Assembly (NCBI GenBank): GCA_964459305.1
Contig: CAYWNA010000002.1
Coordinates: forward strand, 1-64,000
Reading direction: 5' to 3'
DNA: 64,000 bases
From: CAYWNA01 sp964459305
Lineage (GTDB): Bacteria; Planctomycetota; Planctomycetia; Pirellulales; Pirellulaceae
The notes beneath the pieces were generated by a model that ran no database searches, had not been told where the DNA came from, and was given only the letters and a program-made list of their open reading frames with translations. The position numbers and the translations under genes were made by a program. Positions 1 through 10,748 of the stretch are shown one piece after another. Positions within the stretch are counted from its first letter, which is position 1; every line of letters begins with the position of its first letter.

Positions 1-68
1 GTCTGCGTAGGGAAAAACCAAACTCTGGCGAGTTCGGCTACAGGTCAGACTTGTCGGCGGATGGTATA
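1..68. repeat. Palindromic repeat family 1, copy A (cut by window edge)
   Basis: Right half of a dispersed palindromic element. It holds the loop-side segment, the arm reading CCAAACTCTGGCGAGTTCGG, and the outer end finishing TGGTATA. The same segments recur near 17.1 kb and 26.1 kb, and core-only copies lie near 34.1 and 37.5 kb. The left half lies outside the window. It sits downstream of hemB, so it may also form a hairpin at the end of that transcript. Confidence 0.85.
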
Positions 69-119
69 ATGAACGGATCTCTGCAACATGCCGAGAAACC
101 CGCGGGGGTCGCGGTCGTT

Positions 120-1142
<1,023 letters not shown>

Positions 1143-1237
1143 CTGGATTCGCCTTTCGTCCGCAAAACCATTCGTCCGCATGCTTCGTTGACCGACAGTG
1201 CCCTATCATCGCGACTTCATCGACTCTCGGCAACCGC

Positions 1238-2491
1238 TCATAGGACGCGGCAGATGAAACACTTCAGGTATTCGCTCTCCGGGCAGGTTGGACGGATCGG
1301 GTGATCCGGCGAGGCGCCACGCTGCTCGAGCACCTGGATATCGCGTCCTGTCTTTTGGGCAACTCCCGTTAGCATCCTGAGAAAATCCTCGCGGCTGACG
1401 GCTCCCGAACAACTGCAAGTAACCAGAATTCCATCCGGCTGGAGTAGTTCGACGGCCAATCGGTTGATTCGATGGTACGCCTGCAACGCCGCGCCCGCAG
1501 TTCGCCGCGACTTTGTGAACTTGGGCGGATCCAGCACGGCCGCATCAAATCGATGGCCCGCCGCATGCAGCGAGGCAAGTGCCCGGAAGCCATCATCTTG
1601 TTCAAATCGGACATTGGCGATGCCATTCAATTCCGCGTTGGCCTGGGCCAGTGCCAGGGCTTTCTCGCTGGAGTCGATTCCCAGCACTTCGCTTGCACCG
1701 CCAATCGAGGCTGCGGACACACTGAACGCGCCGGTGAAACAGAACAGATCAAGGACCCGGCGGTCTTCCATGTATCCGGCAACGGCGCGTCGGTTCTCTC
1801 GTTGGTCCAGGTAGAATCCGGTCTTCTGTCCCACCACCAAATCCACGCCGTAGCGCAAGCCGTGTTCTTCGATGAACACCGGCCCATCCGGCAGTTGGCC
1901 CCAGATCGTTCCGTGTGGCAGAGAGATCCCCTCGGCTTTGGCGATCCCCGGCTCGCTGCGCGTCGTAATACTCTTCGGCGAGAAGTGCTCGACCAGCAAC
2001 TTGACGACGCTCTCCATGCGCACCGCCATAGCCATCGAGTTGACCTGGACCACCAGATGTGGACCGTAGCGATCAATCACCAGCCCGCTCACACCGTCCG
2101 CCTCACTGTAGACGATCCGAGCCGCCCCGGCTGGATCATCGTAGCCAAGCCGTGACCGCAGCCGCGCAGCCTGCTCGATGCGGCGCCGCCAGAACGGGTC
2201 GTCCAACGGTTCATTCGTCGCCCACGTGTAAAGCCGGACACGCAGATGGCTATGGCTGTTGAAGATTCCACGGGCGATGAACTTGCGTTTGTGGGACACA
2301 AGTTCCACGATATCGCCATCTTCAGCATTCCCATCGATGCGATCGATCGCCGTGTCGAAGACCCAAGGATGGCGCGCGATGAATGGGCCCTCTTTGTGCC
2401 GTTTGAGCACCACCAGCGCCGCACCGTAACCGGGCGCAACCTCTCGGAAACTCCCACCAGCCGTCGATATTGACGCAGTTGAATCAGGCAT
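1238..2491 (-). CDS. RlmI-like SAM-dependent rRNA methyltransferase (PUA domain)
   Basis: Class I methyltransferase of the RlmI/YccW family, which makes m5C in 23S rRNA in E. coli. An N-terminal PUA-like domain (GPFIARHPWVF onward) leads into an EEHG-containing linker and a Rossmann domain with the SAM motif VLDLFCFTGAFSVSAA. The catalytic-type motif LDPPKF and the cysteine-bearing TCSCSGAV follow. At 417 residues the length suits the family. The frame is open upstream to a GTG at 2587 with ATGs at 2533 and 2509, but the conserved region begins only after the ATG at 2491 and none of the candidates has a convincing ribosome site, so the start is uncertain. The exact target base is inferred from the family. 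Confidence 0.88.
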   Translation of the reverse strand: MPDSTASISTAGGSFREVAPGYGAALVVLKRHKEGPFIARHPWVFDTAIDRIDGNAEDGDIVELVSHKRKFIARGIFNSHSHLRVRLYTWATNEPLDDPFWRRRIEQAARLRSRLGYDDPAGAARIVYSEADGVSGLVIDRYGPHLVVQVNSMAMAVRMESVVKLLVEHFSPKSITTRSEPGIAKAEGISLPHGTIWGQLPDGPVFIEEHGLRYGVDLVVGQKTGFYLDQRENRRAVAGYMEDRRVLDLFCFTGAFSVSAASIGGASEVLGIDSSEKALALAQANAELNGIANVRFEQDDGFRALASLHAAGHRFDAAVLDPPKFTKSRRTAGAALQAYHRINRLAVELLQPDGILVTCSCSGAVSREDFLRMLTGVAQKTGRDIQVLEQRGASPDHPIRPTCPESEYLKCFICRVL

Positions 2492-2615
2492 GAGTCTATC
2501 GTACACCATCTTAGGTCCCGACTCGATGGCCATTAAGAAAACGCCATCCCTAGAGGTGTCGTTAAGGAGGGGCGATTCAGCCGCCACACCTCTGAAATGC
2601 GGTTAGGCAAAGATC

Positions 2616-5600
2616 CTACTTTGGCACCGCAATTTGAAAAGGCGGCACTTCCAACGAGTGACTTCTGATGGTATCTCGCGAGGTCACTTCGACGGTCGCG
2701 GGTGTTAGCTCGGCGAAGTCAAATCCGTGCTGGACGACGTTGACACCCCCGCTGAATCGGTGCGTGAACGTCTTCTTCGGTCGTGGGCTGATCTGGACTC
2801 TGGCCGGGGCGAATTCGGAGTCCATTGGGTGCTGCTCCGTCACGGTGATGCGATACCCCGCCGGCTCAATTGGCTCGTTGGCTACCTCGAACGACACGCC
2901 GTCCACCTCGAATCGCGACGTACGGCCCCGCTCCACTTTTTCCCGCCTGTCCGGTTTCACGGCGTCCGTTGGGTGGAACCACAATTTGATATCTGCCCGT
3001 GCATCTCCCGGCCATTCAGGTGCTTCGAAGCTGAAGACGGGAACAGGTCTGTCCTCGACGAATTCAAGGTCGAAGTAGTAGTACATGCGTTGCGACGACC
3101 CCACCGGCCGGATTTCCGCGCGGAAATCTTTGGGGCGCGGCGTGAACTTCAGCTCGTTCTCGTTTTGGACGTAGACATAGAACTTCACATCGTTTCGATC
3201 CCGGTCGCGTTTGGGTAGCAGCGTTTGAACGGTATAGACGTCGCGATCAATGGGGTGTGGAATGCGATAGACTGGTTCGCGTTTGTCGTCGGAACGATCC
3301 CATTCCTGCGGCTCGTAACGCGGATAGACCAGCCGGCTGCGCCTCTTGCTGTACTCCAAGACGATCGACTCGCCACCTTCGAGTTCGACGTGGGCCGGTG
3401 GAACATCGTCGTTGCCGTGGAGTTTCACCTCGTATCGCGATCGGCCAGGCTCCGCAACTCCGACGCGCCACCACTGCCCCAGTTCCATCTTCTCAACGCC
3501 CGCCTCCTCGGCGCGTGGTCCAGCGACAGAGAACTCCGCCAACCGCAGCGCATCCCTCAGGGCTTTCGTCAGTGATTCCGTATCATCGGCATCGTAGTAC
3601 TTGCCGCCGGTCGCCGGTGCAAGTTCTCTTAGCTCCTGGAGCTTCGCCCTGTCCGCAGCGTCGACTGCCATGTCCAGCCCGATGATGTGGATCCGAGGAG
3701 GAACCTTGTTCCGTTGTTCCTTCTGTTTCCATTTCGCGATCACGTCGTCTCTGGCAGTCTTCGCGTTTTGACGATCAATCACGTGAGGGAGATCGTCGGC
3801 ATAGGTAGTTACTTGGTTGATCCCATCCGTGATTACCACGATGTGCTTAGGCTCGTTGGGCTTCGCAATCGTGAAATCATCAAGCGACGCCTTCAGCGCA
3901 CAGTAAAGCGGCGTTTGACCCCATGGCACGAGGTCGCGGAGTTTGTCGCGAAGCTCCTGTAAGTAAGCGTTGTCCGCCATTTCCTTGTGCTCGAATTCCC
4001 TCAACGGGAACAATTCCTCGACATCTATGTCAGGCGGAACGTCGACATCGTGTGCGATCTTCGGGTTCGGTACGTAGTCCTTCCACGTCTTGCTTTCATC
4101 TTTGATGTACTTCGACCGCCGCCCATAGGCTCGCAGTCCGATCCAGTACCTCGCCTTGGCCTGGACTTGCTCGTCCAGTTTCATCAGGATGAACTCCATG
4201 GCCGCCTCGGCCATGTCGATCTTTAGGCTTCCGTCGGCTCCTGGATCACCCATGCTGCCGGAACAGTCAAAGACGAACATGATGTGCCCGGGCACGTCGC
4301 CTTCGCCCCGTACCGTTATCTTGGCTGCCGTTTCTGTCCGAGGCTGGACCTCAATCTCCGTGACATAGCTGGGCCGTCGCACCTGGAACCGGCGGCGAGC
4401 GACGTGGCCCCGGAAAAACGCCATCGCATCCAGTTCGGCGCGGCCTGCTGTCCAGTCCAGCTCCTCCAGGACGAGTTGGTGCCGCGCGGGCGCTTCACGT
4501 GACTCGCCGTCCGTGCCCTCGCCGCGTCGGCGAATCGACTGCCCGTCGGCTTCGTCCCGTACGGGTATCAGCCGGCTTGATGGAGCCGGTTCCGGGGGAG
4601 ATTGGAGATAGACTGCCGCGGTTCCTTGCGGCACATCGGGATGCCATTTCACCGCGACATGATGGGAAACTGCTGGCGCATCTGCCGCCTTGCCAAACAA
4701 GAGCACGTCCTGTGCTTCGACTTCGATCTCCCTGGCCGCCTGTTTGCCTCGCTCCAGAAGATTCGCCAAGTCCTCATGGCCGGTACGAAAACCGTGCAAA
4801 TCTTTGGCCATTTCGTGGGCGGACTTGAGATACTCGGAAACGGTCGCGGCAAAGTACGGGCCGCTGTCCGAGTCTTCCAGGGAATCCCAGAAATCCTCCA
4901 AAACGCGGCGTCCGTGCCAAAGCATCAGGGAATGAAAGTCGACCAGCTGAAGACGGTGAGCGGGATCCGTTTCTTTCGGAGGCTTCCAGGTCCCCGTTTT
5001 CAGCAGTGGCGCCGCGGCACGGGTTAAACGATCCGCTTGGCTGAATCCCGCACGCGTCTCGGCCGCTGTCTCCTCGGCGTGGTCGTCCCAATCCTCCGAC
5101 GCTCTGCGCACGTCGTCCAGGAGGATTCGCACGTGCTCGCCTTGCCGAGCCAGCCACGCCCGATCGGACTCGCCGGTTCCTCGCGATAGTTCACTGTGTA
5201 CGTATTCTCTCTTCAGCCGATCTAGCCCCGCGCGTTCCAGGAGAACCAGAGCCGGATGTTTGTCCCACTGGGCCAGTTGTTGGACGTGGTTGGCGGCCCG
5301 CTTTGTGTAGGCTTTGCCTGCTGCGGTTAGTTCGCCCATGCCGGCGTTGCGCCCGTCGTCATCGTCTTCATCGAAGCCTCCTTCCAGGAACAGAATTCGC
5401 AGATACTTGTCGGTCAGTCTGGCACGCAGGTCCGCGTTCAATAGCGGCGTCCTCAACGCGTGCCCAATTCTGCGCAATGTCTCCTTATCGGGACCGGCGT
5501 CCTCGTCCAGGTAGCGATCGCAATAGTCGTCGACATAGGCGCCCTTTAGACTGCCGTGCAACCTGTCGACCTCTTCCGCTGCCTCGATCAGGCTTGCCGG

Positions 5601-7706
5601 CAATTCCTTGCCCGGATCGATCGCGCCTTCGTCAAGTTCATCGCCCAAATCGCGGGTCCGGCGGATCAACTCGAACAAATCTTCGACCAGCGAGGAGGGC
5701 TTCTTGCCGATTCCGATCGGACTGTCTTCGCGTAGTTGCCGGACGATCCACTGCCCGAGGTACGGCAATTCGGCCCAGGCTCGGTCCCGGGAAGCCAGGC
5801 AGTTGGCCACTTCTGCAGCGTGCTGAATCGTTCCACCATACAGCCCTGTGGTGCCGTCTTGTCCCGTCAGTTCCGTCCAGCTTGCGTCGGCCTGGCGGAG
5901 TGCGGTTTGGCCACCGACGAAAAGCAAGTCCTCGGCCGTACGTCGTTTCTGATCTGCCTCGTCCGCGACTGGCCGCACCCAATGATGAACGCGCTCGTCC
6001 TCCGAAGTCGACGCGATTTCTGCCAGACGACGCGCAGCGATTGCCTTGCCGATGGCCGCATTCATTTGCCCCTGGACTTCGGACGTTGCGGCTGGCCAGT
6101 CAAGATGCCGTTCGAGCAGTCTGAGGAAGTGGACTTCGGCGACATCGGGGATTTCCTCCTGACTCGCCGCGTTTGCAGTTGAACGTCTGCCGTTGCTGGC
6201 GGACACCAGTTGAAGCACCTCGCGCAACTGATCGCGTCCCGGTCGAGGATGCTCGGCCAACCAGTTCCAGCCGATATCGGCCGACGCCAGGTAGCTCAGC
6301 GGCGGTGGTTCCGGTTCGCCTTCCTTGAGTTCAGGCCGTCCTCCCGCCGCCTTCCATGCCTGCAGCGTGTCGTTTCGCACATCGGCCGGTTCAGGAAAGC
6401 CCTCCAGTCGAGCTGCCAAGGGGAGGCCAAACGCGTGCAACGGCTTCGGCAGCCGTGCGAGCCCGACCTCGCCCAGCAGATTCGCGATTTCTTGACGCGT
6501 TTTGGCAAGGTCGCTGGCATAGTCCTTTCCCGCCATCAGAAGTTGCTGGGCTCGCAGCAGCTTGCTCTGAAGCTCGGCTAAACCGATAGGATCCGTGCGT
6601 TGCGGACTCCGATCGTCCAAGACCCTGTCATATTGCTGCCATAGGCTGTCCAGTTCCTGCTGCGAATCGGTGAGTCCAATTCGCAGGGCGGAAACACGTT
6701 CCTCGCCGGGTCGAAGCGATGACCGGTTGCCGGCAAAGGCGATGGCGAAATCCCCTTCCTCGGTCAACGCCGGAATCAACGTAGGCTGCTGGATATCGGC
6801 GCGATTATTGATGGACCATTGGCCAACGTGATCCACCAGGTATTCGTGCAACTCGCGGAGTGTCACCTTATTGTCCCTGCCCTTGGCCTCGCCATTGAGC
6901 CCCTCGGCAACGTAGTACCCGAAAGCCGTGCCGTCCAACTTCGGAGCAGGCCACGCCACCTGACCGGAACTGGTCGAGTTCAGTACGTAGAGGCCGGGGA
7001 CGTCGGCCTCTTTGATCGCTTGTGGAAGAACGTCTGCGTATGCGTTGTGCAAAATGCCCAGGCGCCAATTGTCATCGATTCGGCCGGAATCGAGCACCAG
7101 TACGATTTTCCTCGACGCCTGTTGCGGCTGAGACTGCTGCTCCTTCAGTCCGGCCAAGAGGTCGGCGATCGGCATCCACGTGCCGCTGTCGAGCGAGTCG
7201 GCGTCGCTGAGCAGAAGACAGGGCTGGTTCTGGTCATCGACCACGCCGTGGGCGCTCAGATAGACGATTACCACATCCTTCCCGGGACCACCGGGATCTT
7301 GGCCGGCGAGTTGTTCCATCAAGAAATCTAGGCACTGCTTCGTGCCGACCTGTCCGTGAAACTCGTCGGGCAGAGACTTGAGGTTTTTCTTGTTCGCCGT
7401 GATTAGCCGTTCGTTGTCTTCGCGCGCGTAGCTGTTCGGCGGAATAGGCGCGGTGTACTGCGTGACTGTCAATGAGATAATGGGCGTCTTCTTCCGCCAC
7501 CAAAAGGCCACGCACACAAACATCGCCACCAATCCGATGGTCAGTAACACAAAGCCCAAGAGCCTCATGCGGTGGCGGAAGACCGCTGTCTGGGCGTCGT
7601 CCACGCGGCGGCTTTGCCACGCGCTGGGTTGGTCGCTCGGCGAAGATCGACGCCCGCCCGGCGATCGGCCTTTCTTGCGCCAGCCGGACCTGGATGATCC
7701 GTCCAT
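2616..7706 (-). CDS. Giant membrane protein with degenerate caspase-like domain and vWA domain
   Basis: A 1696-residue protein. A basic, low-complexity N-terminus is followed by one transmembrane helix (about residues 48-70) and a caspase/C14-like domain (about 95-325). The histidine motif SAHG is at 151-154. The position where the catalytic cysteine is expected reads LVLDSGR, so the cysteine appears lost and peptidase activity is doubtful. A long helical region (about 340-1000) follows. A von Willebrand A domain starts near 1140 with an intact MIDAS motif DCSGSMG (1147-1153), a later T in PWGQTPL, and VVITDG. The C-terminal 290 residues look beta-rich. The start is supported by AGGAG seven bases upstream of the ATG. 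The DUF763 gene ends 51 bases upstream on the same strand, so the two are probably cotranscribed. Function unknown; a membrane-anchored scaffold or sensor is my inference. Confidence 0.85.
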   Translation of the reverse strand: MDGSSRSGWRKKGRSPGGRRSSPSDQPSAWQSRRVDDAQTAVFRHRMRLLGFVLLTIGLVAMFVCVAFWWRKKTPIISLTVTQYTAPIPPNSYAREDNERLITANKKNLKSLPDEFHGQVGTKQCLDFLMEQLAGQDPGGPGKDVVIVYLSAHGVVDDQNQPCLLLSDADSLDSGTWMPIADLLAGLKEQQSQPQQASRKIVLVLDSGRIDDNWRLGILHNAYADVLPQAIKEADVPGLYVLNSTSSGQVAWPAPKLDGTAFGYYVAEGLNGEAKGRDNKVTLRELHEYLVDHVGQWSINNRADIQQPTLIPALTEEGDFAIAFAGNRSSLRPGEERVSALRIGLTDSQQELDSLWQQYDRVLDDRSPQRTDPIGLAELQSKLLRAQQLLMAGKDYASDLAKTRQEIANLLGEVGLARLPKPLHAFGLPLAARLEGFPEPADVRNDTLQAWKAAGGRPELKEGEPEPPPLSYLASADIGWNWLAEHPRPGRDQLREVLQLVSASNGRRSTANAASQEEIPDVAEVHFLRLLERHLDWPAATSEVQGQMNAAIGKAIAARRLAEIASTSEDERVHHWVRPVADEADQKRRTAEDLLFVGGQTALRQADASWTELTGQDGTTGLYGGTIQHAAEVANCLASRDRAWAELPYLGQWIVRQLREDSPIGIGKKPSSLVEDLFELIRRTRDLGDELDEGAIDPGKELPASLIEAAEEVDRLHGSLKGAYVDDYCDRYLDEDAGPDKETLRRIGHALRTPLLNADLRARLTDKYLRILFLEGGFDEDDDDGRNAGMGELTAAGKAYTKRAANHVQQLAQWDKHPALVLLERAGLDRLKREYVHSELSRGTGESDRAWLARQGEHVRILLDDVRRASEDWDDHAEETAAETRAGFSQADRLTRAAAPLLKTGTWKPPKETDPAHRLQLVDFHSLMLWHGRRVLEDFWDSLEDSDSGPYFAATVSEYLKSAHEMAKDLHGFRTGHEDLANLLERGKQAAREIEVEAQDVLLFGKAADAPAVSHHVAVKWHPDVPQGTAAVYLQSPPEPAPSSRLIPVRDEADGQSIRRRGEGTDGESREAPARHQLVLEELDWTAGRAELDAMAFFRGHVARRRFQVRRPSYVTEIEVQPRTETAAKITVRGEGDVPGHIMFVFDCSGSMGDPGADGSLKIDMAEAAMEFILMKLDEQVQAKARYWIGLRAYGRRSKYIKDESKTWKDYVPNPKIAHDVDVPPDIDVEELFPLREFEHKEMADNAYLQELRDKLRDLVPWGQTPLYCALKASLDDFTIAKPNEPKHIVVITDGINQVTTYADDLPHVIDRQNAKTARDDVIAKWKQKEQRNKVPPRIHIIGLDMAVDAADRAKLQELRELAPATGGKYYDADDTESLTKALRDALRLAEFSVAGPRAEEAGVEKMELGQWWRVGVAEPGRSRYEVKLHGNDDVPPAHVELEGGESIVLEYSKRRSRLVYPRYEPQEWDRSDDKREPVYRIPHPIDRDVYTVQTLLPKRDRDRNDVKFYVYVQNENELKFTPRPKDFRAEIRPVGSSQRMYYYFDLEFVEDRPVPVFSFEAPEWPGDARADIKLWFHPTDAVKPDRREKVERGRTSRFEVDGVSFEVANEPIEPAGYRITVTEQHPMDSEFAPARVQISPRPKKTFTHRFSGGVNVVQHGFDFAELTPATVEVTSRDTIRSHSLEVPPFQIAVPK

Positions 7707-7757
7707 CCGACTACTCCTGTTTGCCCCGTCCCGTCTTCTTTCGGTACGGGCTTGGTT

Positions 7758-8960
7758 TCACTGCGTTTCCCCTGCGGCTGATTCCATGTTTGCCAATCGG
7801 CGCAGAGCGTTGAATCTGTCGTTTTCACCCAACCGTGCTTTGCGTACTGCATCGCTCAGCACCGCGATGTTCCGATCGTACGTCACTCGATCGACTGGGA
7901 ATGGCGTTCCGTCTTTGCCACCGTGGGCGTATGAATAGTCCACCCACTGTCGAGCATCCGATTCCTCGCCAACTGTCGCGACACGCGGCTTGGCCGGATC
8001 ACGATGCGATGGTGGAGCATTGAAAATGATATCGGCCAGCAGCGACAGGCTGCGTACGCCAACCGCTCCGACCCCGCGAACGCCTAGGAGTCGCTCGAAA
8101 TCCTCCGGATGCCGCTCGTGGGCATCCACGATCAGCTTCTTCAGCCGCTTCAGGTTCACGTCCGACTTCAACACGCGGTGCCGAGCCGGCGCGAACAACG
8201 TAGGCCCTTCAGTGCATCGAACGATTTCCTGCAAGACCCAATCCGGGTTCATTCGTACAAGTTCGGCGCTTGCGTCACGGTTCTCTTCAGCTTCTTCCGC
8301 GACCATGTTTAGCAGCATCAATTGCCGCTCGGATTGTCCCTTCGGCCCGGCAGTGTCGCCTCGGGCCGCCGGTTCGGATAGATCCTGGACGGCTTCGTGC
8401 GGTTCGCAAACGAAGTCATGGACGTTTTCGCCCAGCCAGTGATATCGCCGCGCCCAGCCCTGCTGCTCGTCCATCCCCTGCTGGACGACACACCATGCCC
8501 CTTCGCCGGTGAAGAAGAACGCATGATGATAGATATTAAAGCCGTCTTGGACCGCTGAGGAATCCACCTTGGCGCTCATTCGCGACGCATAGATCAGCTC
8601 GTCGCCGCCGGAGATGGCACGACGGTCGGCTGCGTCGGCGATTTCCTGCGGCGTCTTGCGGCTGGTCCCGCCCTTGCCGCCGGCAACGATGATTCCCAGA
8701 TCGTCACCATGCGTCCTGGCAGCTTCCTTCAACGCACCGCAAGTGACTGTCGTCACTCCGGAACTGTGCCAATCAAAGCCGAGGGCACAACCGAAGGCCT
8801 GGAACCACCAAGGATCGGACAGACGCCGCAGCATCTCCATCGGTCCAAACTCGTCGACGATCGCCATGGTCACGGCGCCGGCGAGTTTGGTCATCCGTTT
8901 GAAAAGCCACGGCGGCGCTTTACCGGTGTGCAACGGCAGTTGGGCTAGTCGTCGTTCCAT
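7758..8960 (-). CDS. DUF763 family protein
   Basis: The 400-residue product matches the DUF763 family, whose members open with a motif like the ERRLAQLPLHTGKAPPWLF seen here. That pattern places the start at 8960 rather than at the frame's first ATG at 9026. A helix-hairpin-helix-like segment, LLGVRGVGAVGVRSLSLLA, lies in the second half. That motif is common in DNA-binding and base-excision proteins, so a nucleic-acid role is possible, but I know of no proven function. It lies 51 bases upstream of the caspase/vWA gene on the same strand and about 49 bases downstream of a small ORF, so all three could share a transcript. Confidence 0.85.
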   Translation of the reverse strand: MERRLAQLPLHTGKAPPWLFKRMTKLAGAVTMAIVDEFGPMEMLRRLSDPWWFQAFGCALGFDWHSSGVTTVTCGALKEAARTHGDDLGIIVAGGKGGTSRKTPQEIADAADRRAISGGDELIYASRMSAKVDSSAVQDGFNIYHHAFFFTGEGAWCVVQQGMDEQQGWARRYHWLGENVHDFVCEPHEAVQDLSEPAARGDTAGPKGQSERQLMLLNMVAEEAEENRDASAELVRMNPDWVLQEIVRCTEGPTLFAPARHRVLKSDVNLKRLKKLIVDAHERHPEDFERLLGVRGVGAVGVRSLSLLADIIFNAPPSHRDPAKPRVATVGEESDARQWVDYSYAHGGKDGTPFPVDRVTYDRNIAVLSDAVRKARLGENDRFNALRRLANMESAAGETQ

Positions 8961-9009
8961 GCACGAAGTATAGAGCGGCCGGTATGGAGCAGGAATACCA
9001 GAACATGAC

Positions 9010-9318
9010 TCAGGATCTTCTGGCAATGCGTCGCTGGGCGAGCTGGGTCGATGGTCGTGGCGGGGGTTCCTTCGAATACCCTAATGCGACTCTAACCATT
9101 CCCTTCGCATGGGTGGACGCAGCCGCGCCCCCAACCTGATTCGCCTGAGCTTTCAGCAGAGGGGCCAACTTCTCCATGCCGACCAGGGCGACGGAGTATT
9201 GCTTGGTTAGAACGTCCAGCCGGTCCTTCGCATTCAAGGTAGACGCGTTCTCGTCATCACGGGCCGCAAGTTCGTTCACTGCCGCGACGGCTCCGGCATA
9301 GCGCCGTTGTTTGATCAT
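9010..9318 (-). CDS. Hypothetical small helical protein, possible TPR remnant
   Basis: A 102-residue frame, mostly helical and alanine-rich (RYAGAVAAVNELAARDDEN near the start), ending in a basic tail. The first 30 residues resemble one TPR repeat. The frame is closed upstream by a TAG only about 33 bases before the ATG at 9318; a TTG at 9324 is the only other possible start. It may be a genuine small gene leading the DUF763 and caspase/vWA genes, or the tail of a decayed TPR gene. Weakly supported. Confidence 0.3.
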   Translation of the reverse strand: MIKQRRYAGAVAAVNELAARDDENASTLNAKDRLDVLTKQYSVALVGMEKLAPLLKAQANQVGGAAASTHAKGMVRVALGYSKEPPPRPSTQLAQRRIARRS

Positions 9319-9495
9319 GAGCAATGTATACGCATGCTTTCGTACCTAATCCTAGTGGAGAACTGCAACAAAAAAACTCGCAACTCGGCTTGCCCCGCAC
9401 TTCTCGTTGGTATTAGGATGCATGTACGAACTGCTGGGTGCGGTTGGACGTGCCTCTTGTGGATGCTTGCCGGACAAGACTCGAAGGACCGAAGA

Positions 9496-9804
9496 ATGAT
9501 TCACTATTCGTGTGATCGCTGTAAGCGGATGATCGACACGACACATGAAGTGCGTCACACCGTGAAGATCGAAGTCCAGGCGATGATCGAGCCGCTGGTG
9601 ACGGAAGAAATGAATGAGGATCGCGATCATCTGCTGGAGATCCACGAAATGCTGGAGTCCATGGATTTGGATGACGACCAGCCCGACAGAGACGAAGATC
9701 ATCGCAACTTGTCCTTCGACCTCTGCTCCGATTGCCTCCACAAGTACATCCAGGATCCGCTAGGCGCCGAGGCGCCGTTGCACGTCGGGTTCAGTCATAA
9801 CTGA
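9496..9804 (+). CDS. Small zinc-ribbon-like acidic protein
   Basis: A 102-residue protein with a CDRCKRMID motif at the N-terminus and CSDCLHKYIQ near the C-terminus. These are two CxxC pairs bracketing a long acidic helix-rich middle, which suggests a split zinc ribbon. The frame extends upstream to 9307, but the added residues look non-coding and the ATG at 9496 sits right before the first CxxC. I do not recognise a named family. It lies 35 bases before the anchored nuclease gene on the same strand. Confidence 0.65.
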   Translation: MIHYSCDRCKRMIDTTHEVRHTVKIEVQAMIEPLVTEEMNEDRDHLLEIHEMLESMDLDDDQPDRDEDHRNLSFDLCSDCLHKYIQDPLGAEAPLHVGFSHN

Positions 9805-9839
9805 GTGGCAGACACCCGCTCAGCGTATTTCAGGCTGCC

Positions 9840-10412
9840 GTGAACGCCAAGGCCCGAAGATTCCGCCGTCGATCGTCGCGTAAGTGGATCATTGTTGTCG
9901 TCATCGTTGCTTTTGCCACAGCGCGATTCGGCTACGACCGGTGGCGAGGCGAGTTTCGGCCTGGCGATGGACCACCGCTGGACGAGGGGCTATACGAAGT
10001 TGTCCGGGTAGTCGATGGCGACACGCTGATCGTCCGCAAGGACGACTCGTCCCACCCAGCCGCGAGCAGTGAACGCGGAGTACGATTGCGTTTGCTCGGC
10101 ATCGATTGCCCGGAAAGCGTGAAACCGAATCACCCGGTCGAGCCCTGGGGCTCCGAGGCGACGCTCTTCACCAAACAACTCGTCTCTGGCAAGGCGATTC
10201 GACTGCAATTCGATCGGCGTCGAGTCGACCGCTACAATCGCTATTTGGCGTACGTGTTCGTCAACGATCAAATGCTAAACGCGGAACTTGTCCGCAAGGG
10301 TCTGGCACGGGTGTCCACATTCTCCGGTGATTCGGAGACGATGTCTCGCCGGCTGCGCGACGCCGAAAAAGAAGCTCGGCTACGCTCACGCGGCATCTGG
10401 TCCGGGCCGTAA
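9840..10412 (+). CDS. Membrane-anchored thermonuclease (SNase) family protein
   Basis: A 190-residue staphylococcal nuclease homologue. A basic start and one transmembrane helix (about residues 14-30) anchor it, and the OB-fold nuclease domain runs from about 50 to the end. The motifs VVDGDTLIVR, VRLRLLGIDCPES, DRYNRYLAYVFV and LNAELVRKGLARV contain the Asp, Arg and Glu residues expected for calcium-dependent phosphodiester cleavage. The domain should face outward, which suggests scavenging or degradation of extracellular nucleic acid. The start codon is GTG. The gene follows the zinc-ribbon ORF by 35 bases. Confidence 0.9.
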   Translation: MNAKARRFRRRSSRKWIIVVVIVAFATARFGYDRWRGEFRPGDGPPLDEGLYEVVRVVDGDTLIVRKDDSSHPAASSERGVRLRLLGIDCPESVKPNHPVEPWGSEATLFTKQLVSGKAIRLQFDRRRVDRYNRYLAYVFVNDQMLNAELVRKGLARVSTFSGDSETMSRRLRDAEKEARLRSRGIWSGP

Positions 10413-10726
10413 TACGTGGTCCGTAGCACGGCGTCGCTGGTTTCGTCCAGTCCCTGCTGACCGGAGAACACGACCTTGCGGTATGGAACGGAGCCGAACT
10501 TGAGTGGATCGGTCAGCGGGCCGGGGATGATCGAGTCGGCATCTCACTCGCGTTAATACTTGAGTGTCTTAAAGCCGTTGACGTCTGGGCCTTGGAATCC
10601 GCCTTCAAATGTTCTCTTCTCGTTGAATTCGAGGCGATATTTTCGCTTCGCTGACTGTCCCCGACCACCTGGAACGCGTATAAATAGATGTGATCCCATC
10701 TTGCTTTCTACCGCGACCACGATACG
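10413..10726 (-). pseudogene. Minus-strand gene remnant(s) between the nuclease and DUF72 genes
   Basis: Reading the minus strand, an open frame from 10726 to a TAA at 10553 encodes a protein-like tail. It contains MGSHLFIRVPGGRGQ, then KRKYRLEFNEKRTFEGGF, and finishes VNGFKTLKY. An ATG at 10699 would give 48 residues and a GTG at 10720 would give 55. Past the TAA, a second stretch in the same frame reads DPLKFGSVPYRKVVFSGQQG with no start codon. Both look like real protein sequence but neither is a full gene, so I read them as the decayed end of one or two genes. The upstream break lies beside a perfect hairpin repeat at 10749. Confidence 0.4.
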
Positions 10727-10748
10727 TCAGGCGTTTCAGCTTGATCAA

